Of a stretch of DNA of 64,000 bases, positions 8,699-17,519 are shown piece by piece. The notes beneath the pieces are model-generated. The model was not told the origin of the DNA. It saw only the letters and a list, made by a program, of their open reading frames with translations, and did no database searches. Made by a program: the position numbers and the translations under genes. Source of the DNA: an uncultured Parolsenella sp. (lineage in GTDB: Bacteria; Actinomycetota; Coriobacteriia; Coriobacteriales; Atopobiaceae). Numbering within the stretch: position 1 is the first letter of the stretch; each line of letters begins with the position of its first letter. Location of the stretch: contig CAKUNF010000006.1 in assembly GCA_934668375.1 (NCBI GenBank), positions 1 through 64,000 on the forward strand, read 5' to 3'.

Positions 8699-9041
8699 CC
8701 GTTCACCTTCCGAATAGCGGCAGAGCCGCTACTTGCAGTCGTACTAGAGAGTATACGTCTGCCCAGCAAAATCGCGAACTTGGCTGGGCACAGCAGGGAA
8801 GACGGGACATAAATCGCCATACCACACACAGCAAAGGCTCGCTCGGTGGGACCCACCTGCAATCCGATCGGCGCCGGCACACCACCCCAGAGTGCCGGCA
8901 ACAGCCCCGTCAGATAGAGCGGTCAATAATTGCGGCAACTTACGGGGCCAAAGCATCATAATCAGGTCGTGATGAACCAAAAGATTCCACGTAGACACGG
9001 CACCAGCTAAAACCAACGCCCCAGGGAAACGGTGGATCGGC
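8699..9041. other. Intergenic region between divergent genes
   Basis: 343 bp upstream of both the M28 homologue (minus) and the WYL pair (plus), so promoters for both must lie here. I see a GCCGGCAC...GTGCCGGC hairpin near 8873-8904 and short inverted repeats near 8717-8730. No riboswitch consensus is recognised. A minus-strand frame across the region overlaps the WYL start and looks non-coding. Confidence 0.5.
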
Positions 9042-10034
9042 ATGGTCAAGCGCTCATCGGACAAAAAGAGAAAGCTCGATTACAGAGACATCAAGCGCAC
9101 GCGCCTTGCTCTGAGATTCCTGGGAGAAGAGTCGCTGGGCACAGCCCAGCTCAAGAGCGAGGGCTTTTACCGCGACCTCAAGCAGGCCTCCCTCCACCGA
9201 ACGTTTGCACGTGACCGAGACGCCCTTGGGAAAGAGGGCGTCCGCTTCACCTCGTGGAAGGAAGGCCAGTCAACATATTTCCGAATCGACCAGTCGTCTC
9301 TCGCCGGACGTTTCAGCAGCGAGCTCGACGAGTTCTCGCGCGTCGTGGCCACGCTTGCCCGCGGCCTGCTGACCGAGCCAGGCACGTCAAGCCCACGGGC
9401 GCTCGGCTCGGCAATAGTCCGCTCATCGCTCTCCACGGGAGCGGGCACGGGCATACGCGCAGCCACCGACCCGACCTGCGACCAAAAGACGCTTGCATGC
9501 TTCGAGGAAGGTCTGAGCACGGGAAGGGCCGTCACCGTTGTCTATCAGGCAAAGGCCGACATCGAGCCCGAGGAGAGGGTCTTCAAGACTTACGGAATCT
9601 TCACCCTCGCGGGATACACCTTCGTGGTCGGCGACCGCTTCAAAGAAGGCGATGGCTACGCCATCAGGACCTACAACCTCGACCGCGTCAAGCGCGCGTT
9701 CATCAAGAGCGATGCGGAGAGCTACACGGTGCCGTCAACCTTCTCCCTCGACGACCATCGCTACCTCCCCTATGAGATCGGCGAAGACGAGACCGCCCAG
9801 ACGGCACGTTTCTACATCCCCAGAAGCCGTGTGGAGAGCGCGCCCAACGTCACGAGAAATCCCGAGAAGGGTACGGCGGAGAAGATGCGTGGGGGCAGCG
9901 TCATCTGGAGCTGCACCATACGCAACACGCAGGCGGCGGCGGAGTGGGCCATAGAAAACGGCCTCATTCCCACGGAGCCGGCATCGCTCGTCTCGGCATG
10001 GAAATCAATCATCGAGGGGGCGAGGCAAAAGTGA
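9042..10034 (+). CDS. WYL-domain transcriptional regulator, first of a tandem pair
   Basis: 330 residues. The N-terminal part (to about 80) resembles a winged-helix DNA-binding domain of the WYL family (TFARDRDALGKEGV). The central part is the WYL sensor domain, with VTVVYQAK, YGIFTLAGYTFVVGDR and IRTYNLDRVKRA, followed by a C-terminal extension. Its stop is overlapped by the next start (GTGA), so the two proteins are almost certainly made together. Tandem WYL pairs such as PafB/PafC in Actinobacteria control DNA-damage genes; whether this pair does so is not shown by the sequence. Confidence 0.85.
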   Translation: MVKRSSDKKRKLDYRDIKRTRLALRFLGEESLGTAQLKSEGFYRDLKQASLHRTFARDRDALGKEGVRFTSWKEGQSTYFRIDQSSLAGRFSSELDEFSRVVATLARGLLTEPGTSSPRALGSAIVRSSLSTGAGTGIRAATDPTCDQKTLACFEEGLSTGRAVTVVYQAKADIEPEERVFKTYGIFTLAGYTFVVGDRFKEGDGYAIRTYNLDRVKRAFIKSDAESYTVPSTFSLDDHRYLPYEIGEDETAQTARFYIPRSRVESAPNVTRNPEKGTAEKMRGGSVIWSCTIRNTQAAAEWAIENGLIPTEPASLVSAWKSIIEGARQK

Positions 10035-11059
10035 GCGAAAACCCCACGCGAACAAAGAAGGGGCCCGGTCGCCCGGATGATCACCGGCTCACGGATGACC
10101 TGGACATCATCTGCGCCTTCACGCGCCGAGGCGCCGTCTCGAGCCAGAAAGACCTGGCCGAGGCCCTGTCCGTCGACAAGGAAAGAATAAGAGAGGCACT
10201 CAGAAGCCTCACCGAGCTCAGCGATGACGAACGCGGCCCGATCTTCTCTGTGGAGGACGTGTTTCCCGGAAGGAAGCGCCACCTTGGCCAGGGCACGATA
10301 CTGCCCGGCAGACGCCTGCGCCTAACATCGGAGCAGGCGGACGCGCTCTGCGAGGCACTCGACCGTCTCGGCATCAGCCGCAACGACGAGCAGAGAACCC
10401 GGCTCGAGAGCGCCGTCTTTCCAACGGATTACCGTCGCCCGGAGGAACGCTGGGAGAGCACGACCACAGACGCCGAGTTGGCGACGCTGAGAGCATGCGC
10501 CACCTCCATCGTCCGGGCCACGGCAATCTCCAACAGAAAGAACGAGGTCAGGCAGCCCGTCATCATCTTCTCCTATGTCGGCAAGAACGACGAGAAGGCC
10601 AGCGAGCGCGGCAGAAAGCGTCACGTCATCCCCCTGTCGCTGCGCCTGCTCAACGGAGCCTGGCAGGTTGACGCGTTCGACCTCGACAATCGCAGGGCAC
10701 AGACCTTCGTTGCCCGGAGCATGACGGGCACCACGCTGAGCGACAAGACCGGCGACGCCATCATATCGAGCATCGATGACGACGAGAGCAATCGCGTCAA
10801 CATCACCTGCGCGGACATGGAGACCGTCCACAAGCTCCTCGCGCTCAACGAGGCTCGTCTCGAGGAGGGTAAGGACAGGCTCGTCGTCTCCATTCCCTAC
10901 TACCGCAAGGAGGGGAAGAAATCGCCAGGAAGCTGGCTTCCCAGGCACCTCATTCCGCTCATGGGATCCATCGAGTTCGACAACGACGAGCTCAGAGAGG
11001 GCATCGACGAGGTGGTGGCGAAGGACCTCAAGTACGCCAGGAGCAGGGGCTGCATCTAA
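10031..11059 (+). CDS. WYL-domain transcriptional regulator, second of a tandem pair
   Basis: 342 residues from the GTG at 10031, which overlaps the previous stop. An HTH-like N-terminus (KDLAEALSVDKERIREALRSL) precedes a WYL-like domain (VIIFSYVGKN, LSLRLLNGAWQVDAFDLDN) and a C-terminal domain ending DLKYARSRGCI. Longer frames start inside the partner gene and are rejected. It probably forms a hetero-oligomer with the upstream protein; PafBC-like function is a family-based guess. Confidence 0.83.
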   Translation: MSENPTRTKKGPGRPDDHRLTDDLDIICAFTRRGAVSSQKDLAEALSVDKERIREALRSLTELSDDERGPIFSVEDVFPGRKRHLGQGTILPGRRLRLTSEQADALCEALDRLGISRNDEQRTRLESAVFPTDYRRPEERWESTTTDAELATLRACATSIVRATAISNRKNEVRQPVIIFSYVGKNDEKASERGRKRHVIPLSLRLLNGAWQVDAFDLDNRRAQTFVARSMTGTTLSDKTGDAIISSIDDDESNRVNITCADMETVHKLLALNEARLEEGKDRLVVSIPYYRKEGKKSPGSWLPRHLIPLMGSIEFDNDELREGIDEVVAKDLKYARSRGCI

Positions 11060-11104
11060 TCGCAGACAACAACGGAAGTCCCGTCACCGCCACGCGCAAG
11101 AGAA

Positions 11105-11144
11105 AGGCCGCCTGTCCGTGCGTTTCCCCGCGGACAGGCGGCCT
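11105..11144. terminator. Bidirectional terminator between convergent genes
   Basis: A perfect 14-bp stem (AGGCCGCCTGTCCG and its complement) with a 12-nt loop lies between the WYL operon and the minus-strand dinG. On the minus strand it runs into TTTCT; the plus side has little U-tract. Confidence 0.6.
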
Positions 11145-11167
11145 CATTGCACGCACGGCATTCCCGT

Positions 11168-14137
11168 CTAGTGGCTCTCGCGCCAAGATTCCAGGTAGCG
11201 GCCAACCATGTCACTGCCCAGTGTAGAGACGTTTGTCGTGGGCATCGAATTGAGGAACACCTTGCCATAACCCTTCGTGCACACGCGGCTGTCGGCCAAG
11301 ACAAGCACACCGGCGTCCGTTGACGTCCTGATGAGACGGCCTGCCGCCTGCTTTACCTCGAGAACCGCCTCGGGAAGGCTCCACTTGCGCCATGCCGCGC
11401 GATCCCGTGCGGAACGCTCCTGGACAAGCGGATCCTTTGGGCTGGAGAACGGAAGCTTGGGGATAACGACGCACCGAAGCGTGTCGCCAGCAGCGTCGAA
11501 TCCCTCCCAAAATGACTTGAGCGCCATGAGCGACAGGTCGCGGTCCTCCACGAACCTCCTGCTGAGGCGACGCACCGAGGAGCCACGCTCCTGCATGGCC
11601 ACGCCGAGGCCCCTCGCAGCAAGCCTTGGCTCAAGGGCTGCGTGCGCCATCTCCATCTCGCGCCTGTTCGTAAACAGCGTCAGCACCGATCCACCCATGG
11701 AGACGTGAATGTCAAACAACAGGTCAACGAGTGCGTCAAGATAGCCCCTGTCGCGCGGATCCGGCAGGTCCCTCACGGCAAGAACGCTCATATTGCGCTC
11801 GTAGTCGTACCCAGAGGGGAGCGACACCTCGCGGTGTCTCCCGTCCTTGAGCAGCGCAAGGCCGCTCGCGCCGTTGAAATGCGAGAAGTCCCCGCCCACG
11901 CTCATGGTCGCCGAGCTAAACGTGACACTTCGCATCTCCGGGTACCACCTGTCGGCCAGCTCGGCGCCGATGTCGAGCTTCTCGGCAACGAGCCGCTCCT
12001 GCCCGATCCTGCGCTTGGACTGGGGAATCTCGGCATAGAAGACGTAGGAGTCGTCTGACGCCTCGGTTATCGTGACGCAGGCATCGATGAACTCCCTCAA
12101 CTCGCGGCTAGCGTCCTCGAGAAGGGCAGTAGAGGGATTGCTCGGCGCGGCATCATCGGAGTTGCGGGCGGCAAGAATCTTGTGCGCACCCTCGAGGTCG
12201 TGGTACGCCGCCTCAAGGCGGTCGACAAGTTCCTTGCCAGCCGCGCCCACGGCGGACCACTCGTCGCTCGAGCGGGCCTCCTCGCCCAGCCAGAGCGTCA
12301 CCATGTCATAGCCGCCACTCCTGGGGGCAATCGACGCAAGCGCTCGCACGCTGTCAAAGAAGTTGGCCGAGGAGAGCATTGCGGAAGCAACGGAGTTCGC
12401 CGCCTTCGCGAGAAGTCCGCACGCGGGGGTGGCGGCCTCGTTGGACGCCGCAAACGCAGACGCGGCCCCGATGGCGCCAGACTTGGAACCGCCAAGCGTC
12501 TCGAACAGCGTCCGGGCACGCTCGGCCGAGGCCTCGAGTGCCCACTGCCTGCGTGCCTCGGCCTCAAACGAATGGGCCTCATCTACCACCCAGTTCCTCA
12601 CGGGAGGAAGGATGGCTCCATCCGCTTCGACGTTTCTCAGCAAAAGCGAATGGTTCGTCACCACAATGTCCGCGGCGGCGGCACGGCGGCGGGCACCGTG
12701 GAGCATGCAGAGGTTGGGATAGAACGGACACTCCCTGCGCTTGCACTCCTTGTGCGTAACCGTGAGGAGGCTTCTCGGCACGCTACCCCAACGAATCCCC
12801 AGCGCGTCGATGTCTCCCTCGACGGACTGGCACGCATAGGCATAGGTGACGGCAATGGCCGTGAGCATGTCAGAGGCCATGGTGTTCTTCGAGCGCCCGT
12901 TGCTCGGCACTTCATCCAGGGGCAGCTCGGCGTCTACGCTCCTGTTCAGACGATACAGGCAAGGATAGTGGTCGTATCCCTTCAGGCATGCATAGGAAAG
13001 ACCACCGGGCAGCACCTGGGCAAGGGCGGGAAGCTCATGCGAGACGAGCTGATCCGTAAGCGCGTTCGTCTTTGTGGCAACGCCGCAGGTCACCTTGTTG
13101 AGCTTGGCGTACTGAGCCAGGGGGAGCAGATAGGCGACAGACTTCCCCACGCCGGTGCCTGCCTCGATGGCACGCATCGTTGAGGTGGCGAGCGCCGAGC
13201 GCACCTCCTCGGCCATCTCGGCCTGGCTCGGGCGAGGCTCGAATGCCTCATACATCCTCGACGCCAGTCCGCCGGGCTCAAACGCCGCCCTAACCTCGGC
13301 CGCAGAGGGCACGCGCACATCAGCCTCGAGTTCGTCGACATCCGGACGAGGCGATGCCAGCACCGAGGAGAGCAGGTTTCTGCGCTCGGTGGCAAGCGAG
13401 AACTCGGCATCGGGCTCGGCGAGCGTCAGATACGAGAATATCGGACGATAGGCCCACTCCACATCCGGATGCATGTTGGCAAGCGTGACGAGTAAACCAG
13501 CAGGTAGATCACTCAATGCGCAGAGAATGACGCGCCACATGCCTGCCAGGGCGTACACGTCGTCAAGCGCGCGGTGAGATACGCTCGCACAACCGAACGC
13601 CTCGGCCATGTCCTGGAGCTTGTGCGTGGAGAGTCTCGGCAGGGCAATCCTGGAGAGCGCCAGGGTGTCGACCCACAGGTCACTCACCTCTTGCCCACCA
13701 GGCACGCGCTCGATGAACGTACGGTCGAACGTCGCGTTGTGGGCAAGCACCGGCGCACCCGCCACAAAGTCCGCAAGCTGCGAGACCGCCTCACGTGGAC
13801 TTGGGGCACCAGCCACGTCGAGGTCCGTGATGTTGGTGAGCGCCTGGATGTTCTGGGGAATGGGCATCCCGGGGTTCACGAACGTCCTGAACGTGTCAAC
13901 GACCTTGCGCCCCCTTAGGCGCGCCGCGGCGATCTCCGTAAGCTGGCACTCGGAGAACGAGAGTCCCGTCGTCTCCGTGTCGATTACGACAACATCGTCC
14001 TCGATAAGGCCAAATTCCTGAGTCTTTGCGCGCTCGGAAAGCGAGCGATACGCCGACTCGACCTCTGCCGGAGTGTCCGGCAGCAGAATTTCTCCCAGAT
14101 AGTCTCTCGTGATATTGCTGGCTTCGCTCACTGCCAC
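11168..14137 (-). CDS. dinG: DnaQ-type exonuclease fused to DinG-family helicase
   Basis: About 989 residues. The N-terminal third is a DEDD 3'-5' exonuclease (VVVIDTETTGL, VLAHNATFD, HRALDDV). The rest is a superfamily 2 helicase of the XPD/DinG type: Walker A GTGVGKS, four cysteines likely to bind 4Fe-4S (YPC, KEC, REC, NLC), DEAH box VVDEAHS, and motif VI-like QAAGRLIRTS. It probably unwinds DNA or DNA-RNA structures during repair. The start is a GTG at 14137 after GGGAAAGTGG, 29 bp after the ddl stop; longer frames would overlap ddl. Such DnaQ-DinG fusions are known in Gram-positive bacteria. Co-transcribed with ddl. Confidence 0.9.
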   Translation of the reverse strand: MAVSEASNITRDYLGEILLPDTPAEVESAYRSLSERAKTQEFGLIEDDVVVIDTETTGLSFSECQLTEIAAARLRGRKVVDTFRTFVNPGMPIPQNIQALTNITDLDVAGAPSPREAVSQLADFVAGAPVLAHNATFDRTFIERVPGGQEVSDLWVDTLALSRIALPRLSTHKLQDMAEAFGCASVSHRALDDVYALAGMWRVILCALSDLPAGLLVTLANMHPDVEWAYRPIFSYLTLAEPDAEFSLATERRNLLSSVLASPRPDVDELEADVRVPSAAEVRAAFEPGGLASRMYEAFEPRPSQAEMAEEVRSALATSTMRAIEAGTGVGKSVAYLLPLAQYAKLNKVTCGVATKTNALTDQLVSHELPALAQVLPGGLSYACLKGYDHYPCLYRLNRSVDAELPLDEVPSNGRSKNTMASDMLTAIAVTYAYACQSVEGDIDALGIRWGSVPRSLLTVTHKECKRRECPFYPNLCMLHGARRRAAAADIVVTNHSLLLRNVEADGAILPPVRNWVVDEAHSFEAEARRQWALEASAERARTLFETLGGSKSGAIGAASAFAASNEAATPACGLLAKAANSVASAMLSSANFFDSVRALASIAPRSGGYDMVTLWLGEEARSSDEWSAVGAAGKELVDRLEAAYHDLEGAHKILAARNSDDAAPSNPSTALLEDASRELREFIDACVTITEASDDSYVFYAEIPQSKRRIGQERLVAEKLDIGAELADRWYPEMRSVTFSSATMSVGGDFSHFNGASGLALLKDGRHREVSLPSGYDYERNMSVLAVRDLPDPRDRGYLDALVDLLFDIHVSMGGSVLTLFTNRREMEMAHAALEPRLAARGLGVAMQERGSSVRRLSRRFVEDRDLSLMALKSFWEGFDAAGDTLRCVVIPKLPFSSPKDPLVQERSARDRAAWRKWSLPEAVLEVKQAAGRLIRTSTDAGVLVLADSRVCTKGYGKVFLNSMPTTNVSTLGSDMVGRYLESWRESH

Positions 14138-14166
14138 GTACCCACTTTCCCGCGAGTGTTGTTCGC

Positions 14167-15135
14167 CTAGTCGTTCGTCCCGTTCGTGGTTCGCGAGCCG
14201 CGCTCGAGCGCAAGCTCGATCAGCTTGCGGCACAGCTGCGGAAAGCCCATGCCAGCGCGAGAGGCGGCATCGGGCAGCAGCGACTGGGGGGTCATGCCCG
14301 GGATGACGTTCGTCTCGATGATGTAGGGAACGCCGTCCGCGTCAACCATGAAATCGCTCCGAGAAGTCCCCGAACAGCCGAGCGCACGGTGTGCCATACA
14401 GGCAAGCTCCTTGGCCCTCTCGATGACATCCTCGGGAAGCGCGGGCGGAATCACATGATGCTTTGCCGGGTCATCGTACTTCACGGACAGGTCGTAGAAA
14501 TCGGTGTCATAGCGAACCTCGATGGCCTCGAGGGCGATAACGTCCTCGTTTCCCAGCACGGGCACCGTGATCTCCGTGCCCACGACCGCAGCCTCGACGA
14601 GCACGCGCGTGTCAAAGCGGAATGCCTCCTCAATGGCAGAGGGGAGCTCCGACGCCTCCGTCACGCGCGTGATGCCATAGCTCGAGCCGCTCGAGACGGG
14701 CTTCACGAACGCGGGCAGTCCCACGCGTCCCACGAGGTCAACGATGTCATAGCCCTCGCCTTTGAAGAGGCAGACCTCCTTGGGCGTGGGAATCCCGTGC
14801 TCTCGATAGATGTCCTTGGCCATGGCCTTGTCCGTGGCAAGCGCGCTCGCGAGCACGCCAGAGCAGGTATAGGGAATGCCGAGGAGCTCCAGGAACCCCT
14901 GCACACACCCGTCCTCGCCATAGCGGCCGTGCAGCGCCACGAACGCCACGTCATAGCCACCGTCCGCAATGGCGTGCACGAAGCCTGGGTCTGCGATGTC
15001 ATAGGTGTCTACCTGGGAAAATCCTGCCTCCTCAAGAGCCTTTGCACTCGCACGCCCACTCGTGAGAGACACCTCGCGCTCGTCTGACCATCCGCCACAC
15101 AGGACGGCCACCTTGCAGCTCGTAACGTCGGTCAT
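14167..15135 (-). CDS. ddl: D-alanine--D-alanine ligase
   Basis: 322 residues. An ATP-grasp enzyme joining two D-alanines for the peptidoglycan stem peptide, in the cytosol. Motifs: CGGWSDEREVSL near the N-terminus, ALHGRYGEDG, KPVSSGSSYG (ATP binding), FYDLSVKY, and the catalytic/metal region GTSRSDFMVD...PYIIETNVIPGMT. Start ATG 15135 has AAAGGGCGAG upstream; a longer frame from 15225 lacks it. It heads an operon with dinG and is divergent from rlmN, sharing the 15136-15252 region. Confidence 0.95.
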   Translation of the reverse strand: MTDVTSCKVAVLCGGWSDEREVSLTSGRASAKALEEAGFSQVDTYDIADPGFVHAIADGGYDVAFVALHGRYGEDGCVQGFLELLGIPYTCSGVLASALATDKAMAKDIYREHGIPTPKEVCLFKGEGYDIVDLVGRVGLPAFVKPVSSGSSYGITRVTEASELPSAIEEAFRFDTRVLVEAAVVGTEITVPVLGNEDVIALEAIEVRYDTDFYDLSVKYDDPAKHHVIPPALPEDVIERAKELACMAHRALGCSGTSRSDFMVDADGVPYIIETNVIPGMTPQSLLPDAASRAGMGFPQLCRKLIELALERGSRTTNGTND

Positions 15136-15252
15136 GACTCGCCCTTTCTCGAAGCACACATAGCCTGCGGACGCGTCACCAAACGCTGCGATACACTCGT
15201 ACCGCACGTTTGGCGTGCAATCCATTCAACATCACGGCAGAAAGGCCGCGAC

Positions 15253-16308
15253 ATGTCTTTCCATGATACAGAGTCGGGCAACCGCAAGGCCGACCTCAGG
15301 ACGCTTTCCCACGAGCAACTCGTTGAGCTCATGGAGGAGCTCGGCTATCCAAAGTTCCGTGCAAAGCAAGTCGAGGACTGGGTTTGGAAGCACAATGTCT
15401 CCGACTTCCAGGAGATGACGAACGTTCCCGCAGCCCTGCGCGCCGACCTCGAGGAGCGCTGCACGCTCGGCGGCACCTCCGAGGTGACCCGCCAGATTTC
15501 CAATGATGGCAGCAGAAAGTACTTGCTCCGCTATTCTGACGGCACCCAGGCGGAGTGCGTTGGCATGCCCACGAGGAATCGCCTTGCCGTCTGCGTCTCA
15601 ACGCAGGCCGGGTGCCGCATGGGATGCGTGTTCTGTGCCACGGGTCAGGGCGGCTTCACGCGCTCCCTCAAGGCCACCGAGATCTATGACCAGGTCATGC
15701 ACGTGAGCGAGGACTTCCAGACGCGCGCCTCGAGTGTTGTGATGATGGGCCAGGGAGAGCCGTTCAACAACTACGATGAGGTGCTCAAGGCACTCCGCAT
15801 GCTCAACTCTCCCGAGGGCGCAGGCATTGGCGCTCGTCACCTCACCGTTTCCACCTGCGGCGTCATCCCTATGATTCGTCGATTCTCAAAGGAGCCCGAG
15901 CAGTTTACGCTCGCCGTCTCCCTGCACTCCGCCATCCAGGCGACGAGAAACGCTATCATGCCCGGCGTCAAGAAGTACACGCTCCAGCGTCTCCATGACG
16001 TCATGGGGGAATACGTTGAGGCCACCGGCAGGAGGCCGACATATGAGTATGCCCTCATCGGCGGCGTGAACGACAACAACGCAGAGCTCGAAGCCCTGTG
16101 CGACTTCACGCGCGGCACCCTTGCCCACGTAAATCTTATCCAGCTCAACGACCTCGAGGATTCCAGGCTCAAGCCCTCGACACAGGAGCGTGCCGAGCAG
16201 TTCGTCCGCAGGCTCGCGCAGGTTGGTGTCGAGGCCACCATCAGGAACTCTCGCGGTAATGACATCGACGCCGCCTGTGGCCAGCTTTCTCAGAAGCATC
16301 AGGCATAG
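15253..16308 (+). CDS. rlmN: Dual-specificity 23S rRNA/tRNA adenine-C2 methyltransferase
   Basis: 351 residues. Radical-SAM methylase that puts C2-methyl on A2503 of 23S rRNA and A37 of some tRNAs. The SAM cluster motif is CRMGCVFC. The substrate-binding region GQGEPFNNYDE, LAVSLHSA and the C-terminal methyl-carrier cysteine in IDAACGQL are present. Preceded by AGAAAGG. Normal length; single gene followed by a strong terminator. Confidence 0.96.
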   Translation: MSFHDTESGNRKADLRTLSHEQLVELMEELGYPKFRAKQVEDWVWKHNVSDFQEMTNVPAALRADLEERCTLGGTSEVTRQISNDGSRKYLLRYSDGTQAECVGMPTRNRLAVCVSTQAGCRMGCVFCATGQGGFTRSLKATEIYDQVMHVSEDFQTRASSVVMMGQGEPFNNYDEVLKALRMLNSPEGAGIGARHLTVSTCGVIPMIRRFSKEPEQFTLAVSLHSAIQATRNAIMPGVKKYTLQRLHDVMGEYVEATGRRPTYEYALIGGVNDNNAELEALCDFTRGTLAHVNLIQLNDLEDSRLKPSTQERAEQFVRRLAQVGVEATIRNSRGNDIDAACGQLSQKHQA

Positions 16309-16345
16309 AACAACAGATTAATTGGCAATTGATCTGTGAAATGAA

Positions 16346-16375
16346 GGGACTGTAGAACAAGTGTTCTACAGTCCC
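16346..16375. terminator. Bidirectional intrinsic terminator
   Basis: A perfect 14-bp stem (GGGACTGTAGAACA / TGTTCTACAGTCCC) with a 2-nt loop is followed by TTATTCTT. It separates rlmN from the convergent par operon. Confidence 0.8.
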
Positions 16376-16404
16376 TTATTCTTAAATAACCGCAGGTAGA
16401 CACG

Positions 16405-16629
16405 CTAGTATCCGATATTTCTCCACTGCTGCTCTACCCATTGCCTGTTGTACTCGGAGGCCTCTTCAGTATCAAAGCCTGCCATCGGATCCATGTAGCC
16501 AGACAAAGCCTGACTCGCAAGAGACTTTGTTACCAGCGCCGCTCTTCTCACACTGGACTTTGCACGCGCGTCAAGAAAGACATTCCAAAACACCGCGAGA
16601 CCGGCAGCGACGAGGAAACCGCTTCTCAT
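16405..16629 (-). CDS. Small membrane protein downstream of parB, unknown
   Basis: 74 residues from ATG 16629 (a TTG at 16650 overlapping the parB stop would add seven). A hydrophobic N-terminus (FLVAAGLAVFWNVFLDA) suggests a membrane anchor or signal sequence. The rest is polar, ending VEQQWRNIGY. It directly follows parB on the same strand, with composition like parB, so it probably belongs to the par operon. No function is recognised. Confidence 0.6.
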   Translation of the reverse strand: MRSGFLVAAGLAVFWNVFLDARAKSSVRRAALVTKSLASQALSGYMDPMAGFDTEEASEYNRQWVEQQWRNIGY

Positions 16630-16640
16630 TGATTTAGAGA

Positions 16641-17519
16641 CTAGCCCCAATCCTCATCACCTTCCTCATCATGACCAGGCTGAATCTGAGAGAGAATTCG
16701 AGCAAGCTCGTCCTCGTCCTTGAACTCAATCTCAATCTTGTTCTTGCCTCGGACCTGTTTGACCTTTACGTTTGTGTCAAGAACCTTTCTCAACTCTCGG
16801 GCAGCACGCTTGAAAGACTGTGGTGCCACAGCCCTCGTCCTCGTCTCGGTACGCTCGACAGAAAACAGCGGGGCAAGATTTTCTGTCTGTCTTACCGTAA
16901 GGCTTTCCGTCACAACCTTCTGAGCAAGCCTAATCCTGCCTTCCTCTGTAGGAACTGCAAGAATGGCACGCGCGTGTCCCGCAGTCAGAAGGCCCTGCTC
17001 CATCATCTCCTGAACCTCAGTTGGTAGATCCATGAGACGAAGCGTATTTGCAATTGCCGAACGAGACTTAGAGAGAATCTTTGCCAGCTCCTCCTGCGTA
17101 AGACCCTGACTCGTCAGCAGCTGCTTATATCCCTTCGCCTCCTCAATAGGAGACAGATCAGATCGCTGGAGATTCTCGATAAGGGCAAGTTGAAAGACTT
17201 TATTATCGTCAATGTCTCGAACAACAGCCGGAATCTCTTTTAAGCCAGCAAGCTTACTCGCTTGATATCGACGCTCTCCGGCAACGATCTCATACTTCTG
17301 ACCTTTCTTTCTAACAAGAATCGGCTGAAGCACGCCATTTTGCTTAATTGAGTCCGCAAGCTCAGCAAGCTTATCCTCATCGAACGTCTTTCGAGGTTGA
17401 TTGGGATTTCTTACGATGTCGGCAATCTGAAGAACGGCCTCAGGTTCGCTGCCCGTCTCTGCATTAGCTTCGCTAATTAGTGCATTCAGACCTCTGCCAA
17501 GACCACTCTTTTTAGCCAC
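16641..17519 (-). CDS. parB: Chromosome partitioning protein ParB
   Basis: 292 residues. Binds parS and spreads as a CTP-dependent clamp near the origin. N-terminal KKSGLGRGLNALI interacts with ParA. The CTP-binding/ParB boxes are NPNQPRKTFD, VAGERRYQASKLAG and ALIENLQRSDLSPIEEA. An HTH (LTQEELAKILSKSRSAIANTLRL) and a C-terminal dimerisation region follow. It overlaps parA by 8 bp. Base composition is clearly less GC-rich than the flanking genes. Confidence 0.96.
   Translation of the reverse strand: MAKKSGLGRGLNALISEANAETGSEPEAVLQIADIVRNPNQPRKTFDEDKLAELADSIKQNGVLQPILVRKKGQKYEIVAGERRYQASKLAGLKEIPAVVRDIDDNKVFQLALIENLQRSDLSPIEEAKGYKQLLTSQGLTQEELAKILSKSRSAIANTLRLMDLPTEVQEMMEQGLLTAGHARAILAVPTEEGRIRLAQKVVTESLTVRQTENLAPLFSVERTETRTRAVAPQSFKRAARELRKVLDTNVKVKQVRGKNKIEIEFKDEDELARILSQIQPGHDEEGDEDWG

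Noticed and set aside
8790..8870. GGTGGGTCCCACC on the minus strand, considered as a T-box leader
   Set aside because: It lacks the T-box consensus AGGGTGGNACCGCG and the gene behind it is not an aminoacylation or amino acid gene.
8744..9064. 106-codon minus-strand frame across the WYL upstream region
   Set aside because: Overlaps the WYL start and has no good ribosome site or plausible domain.
9042..11059. Naming the WYL pair pafB/pafC
   Set aside because: Arrangement fits, but no proteasome locus or regulon evidence is in the window.
16391..16401. CCGCAGGTAGA resembling the end of the ATGCATAT surface-gene element
   Set aside because: The ATATGCATATAAG half is absent and no surface gene follows.
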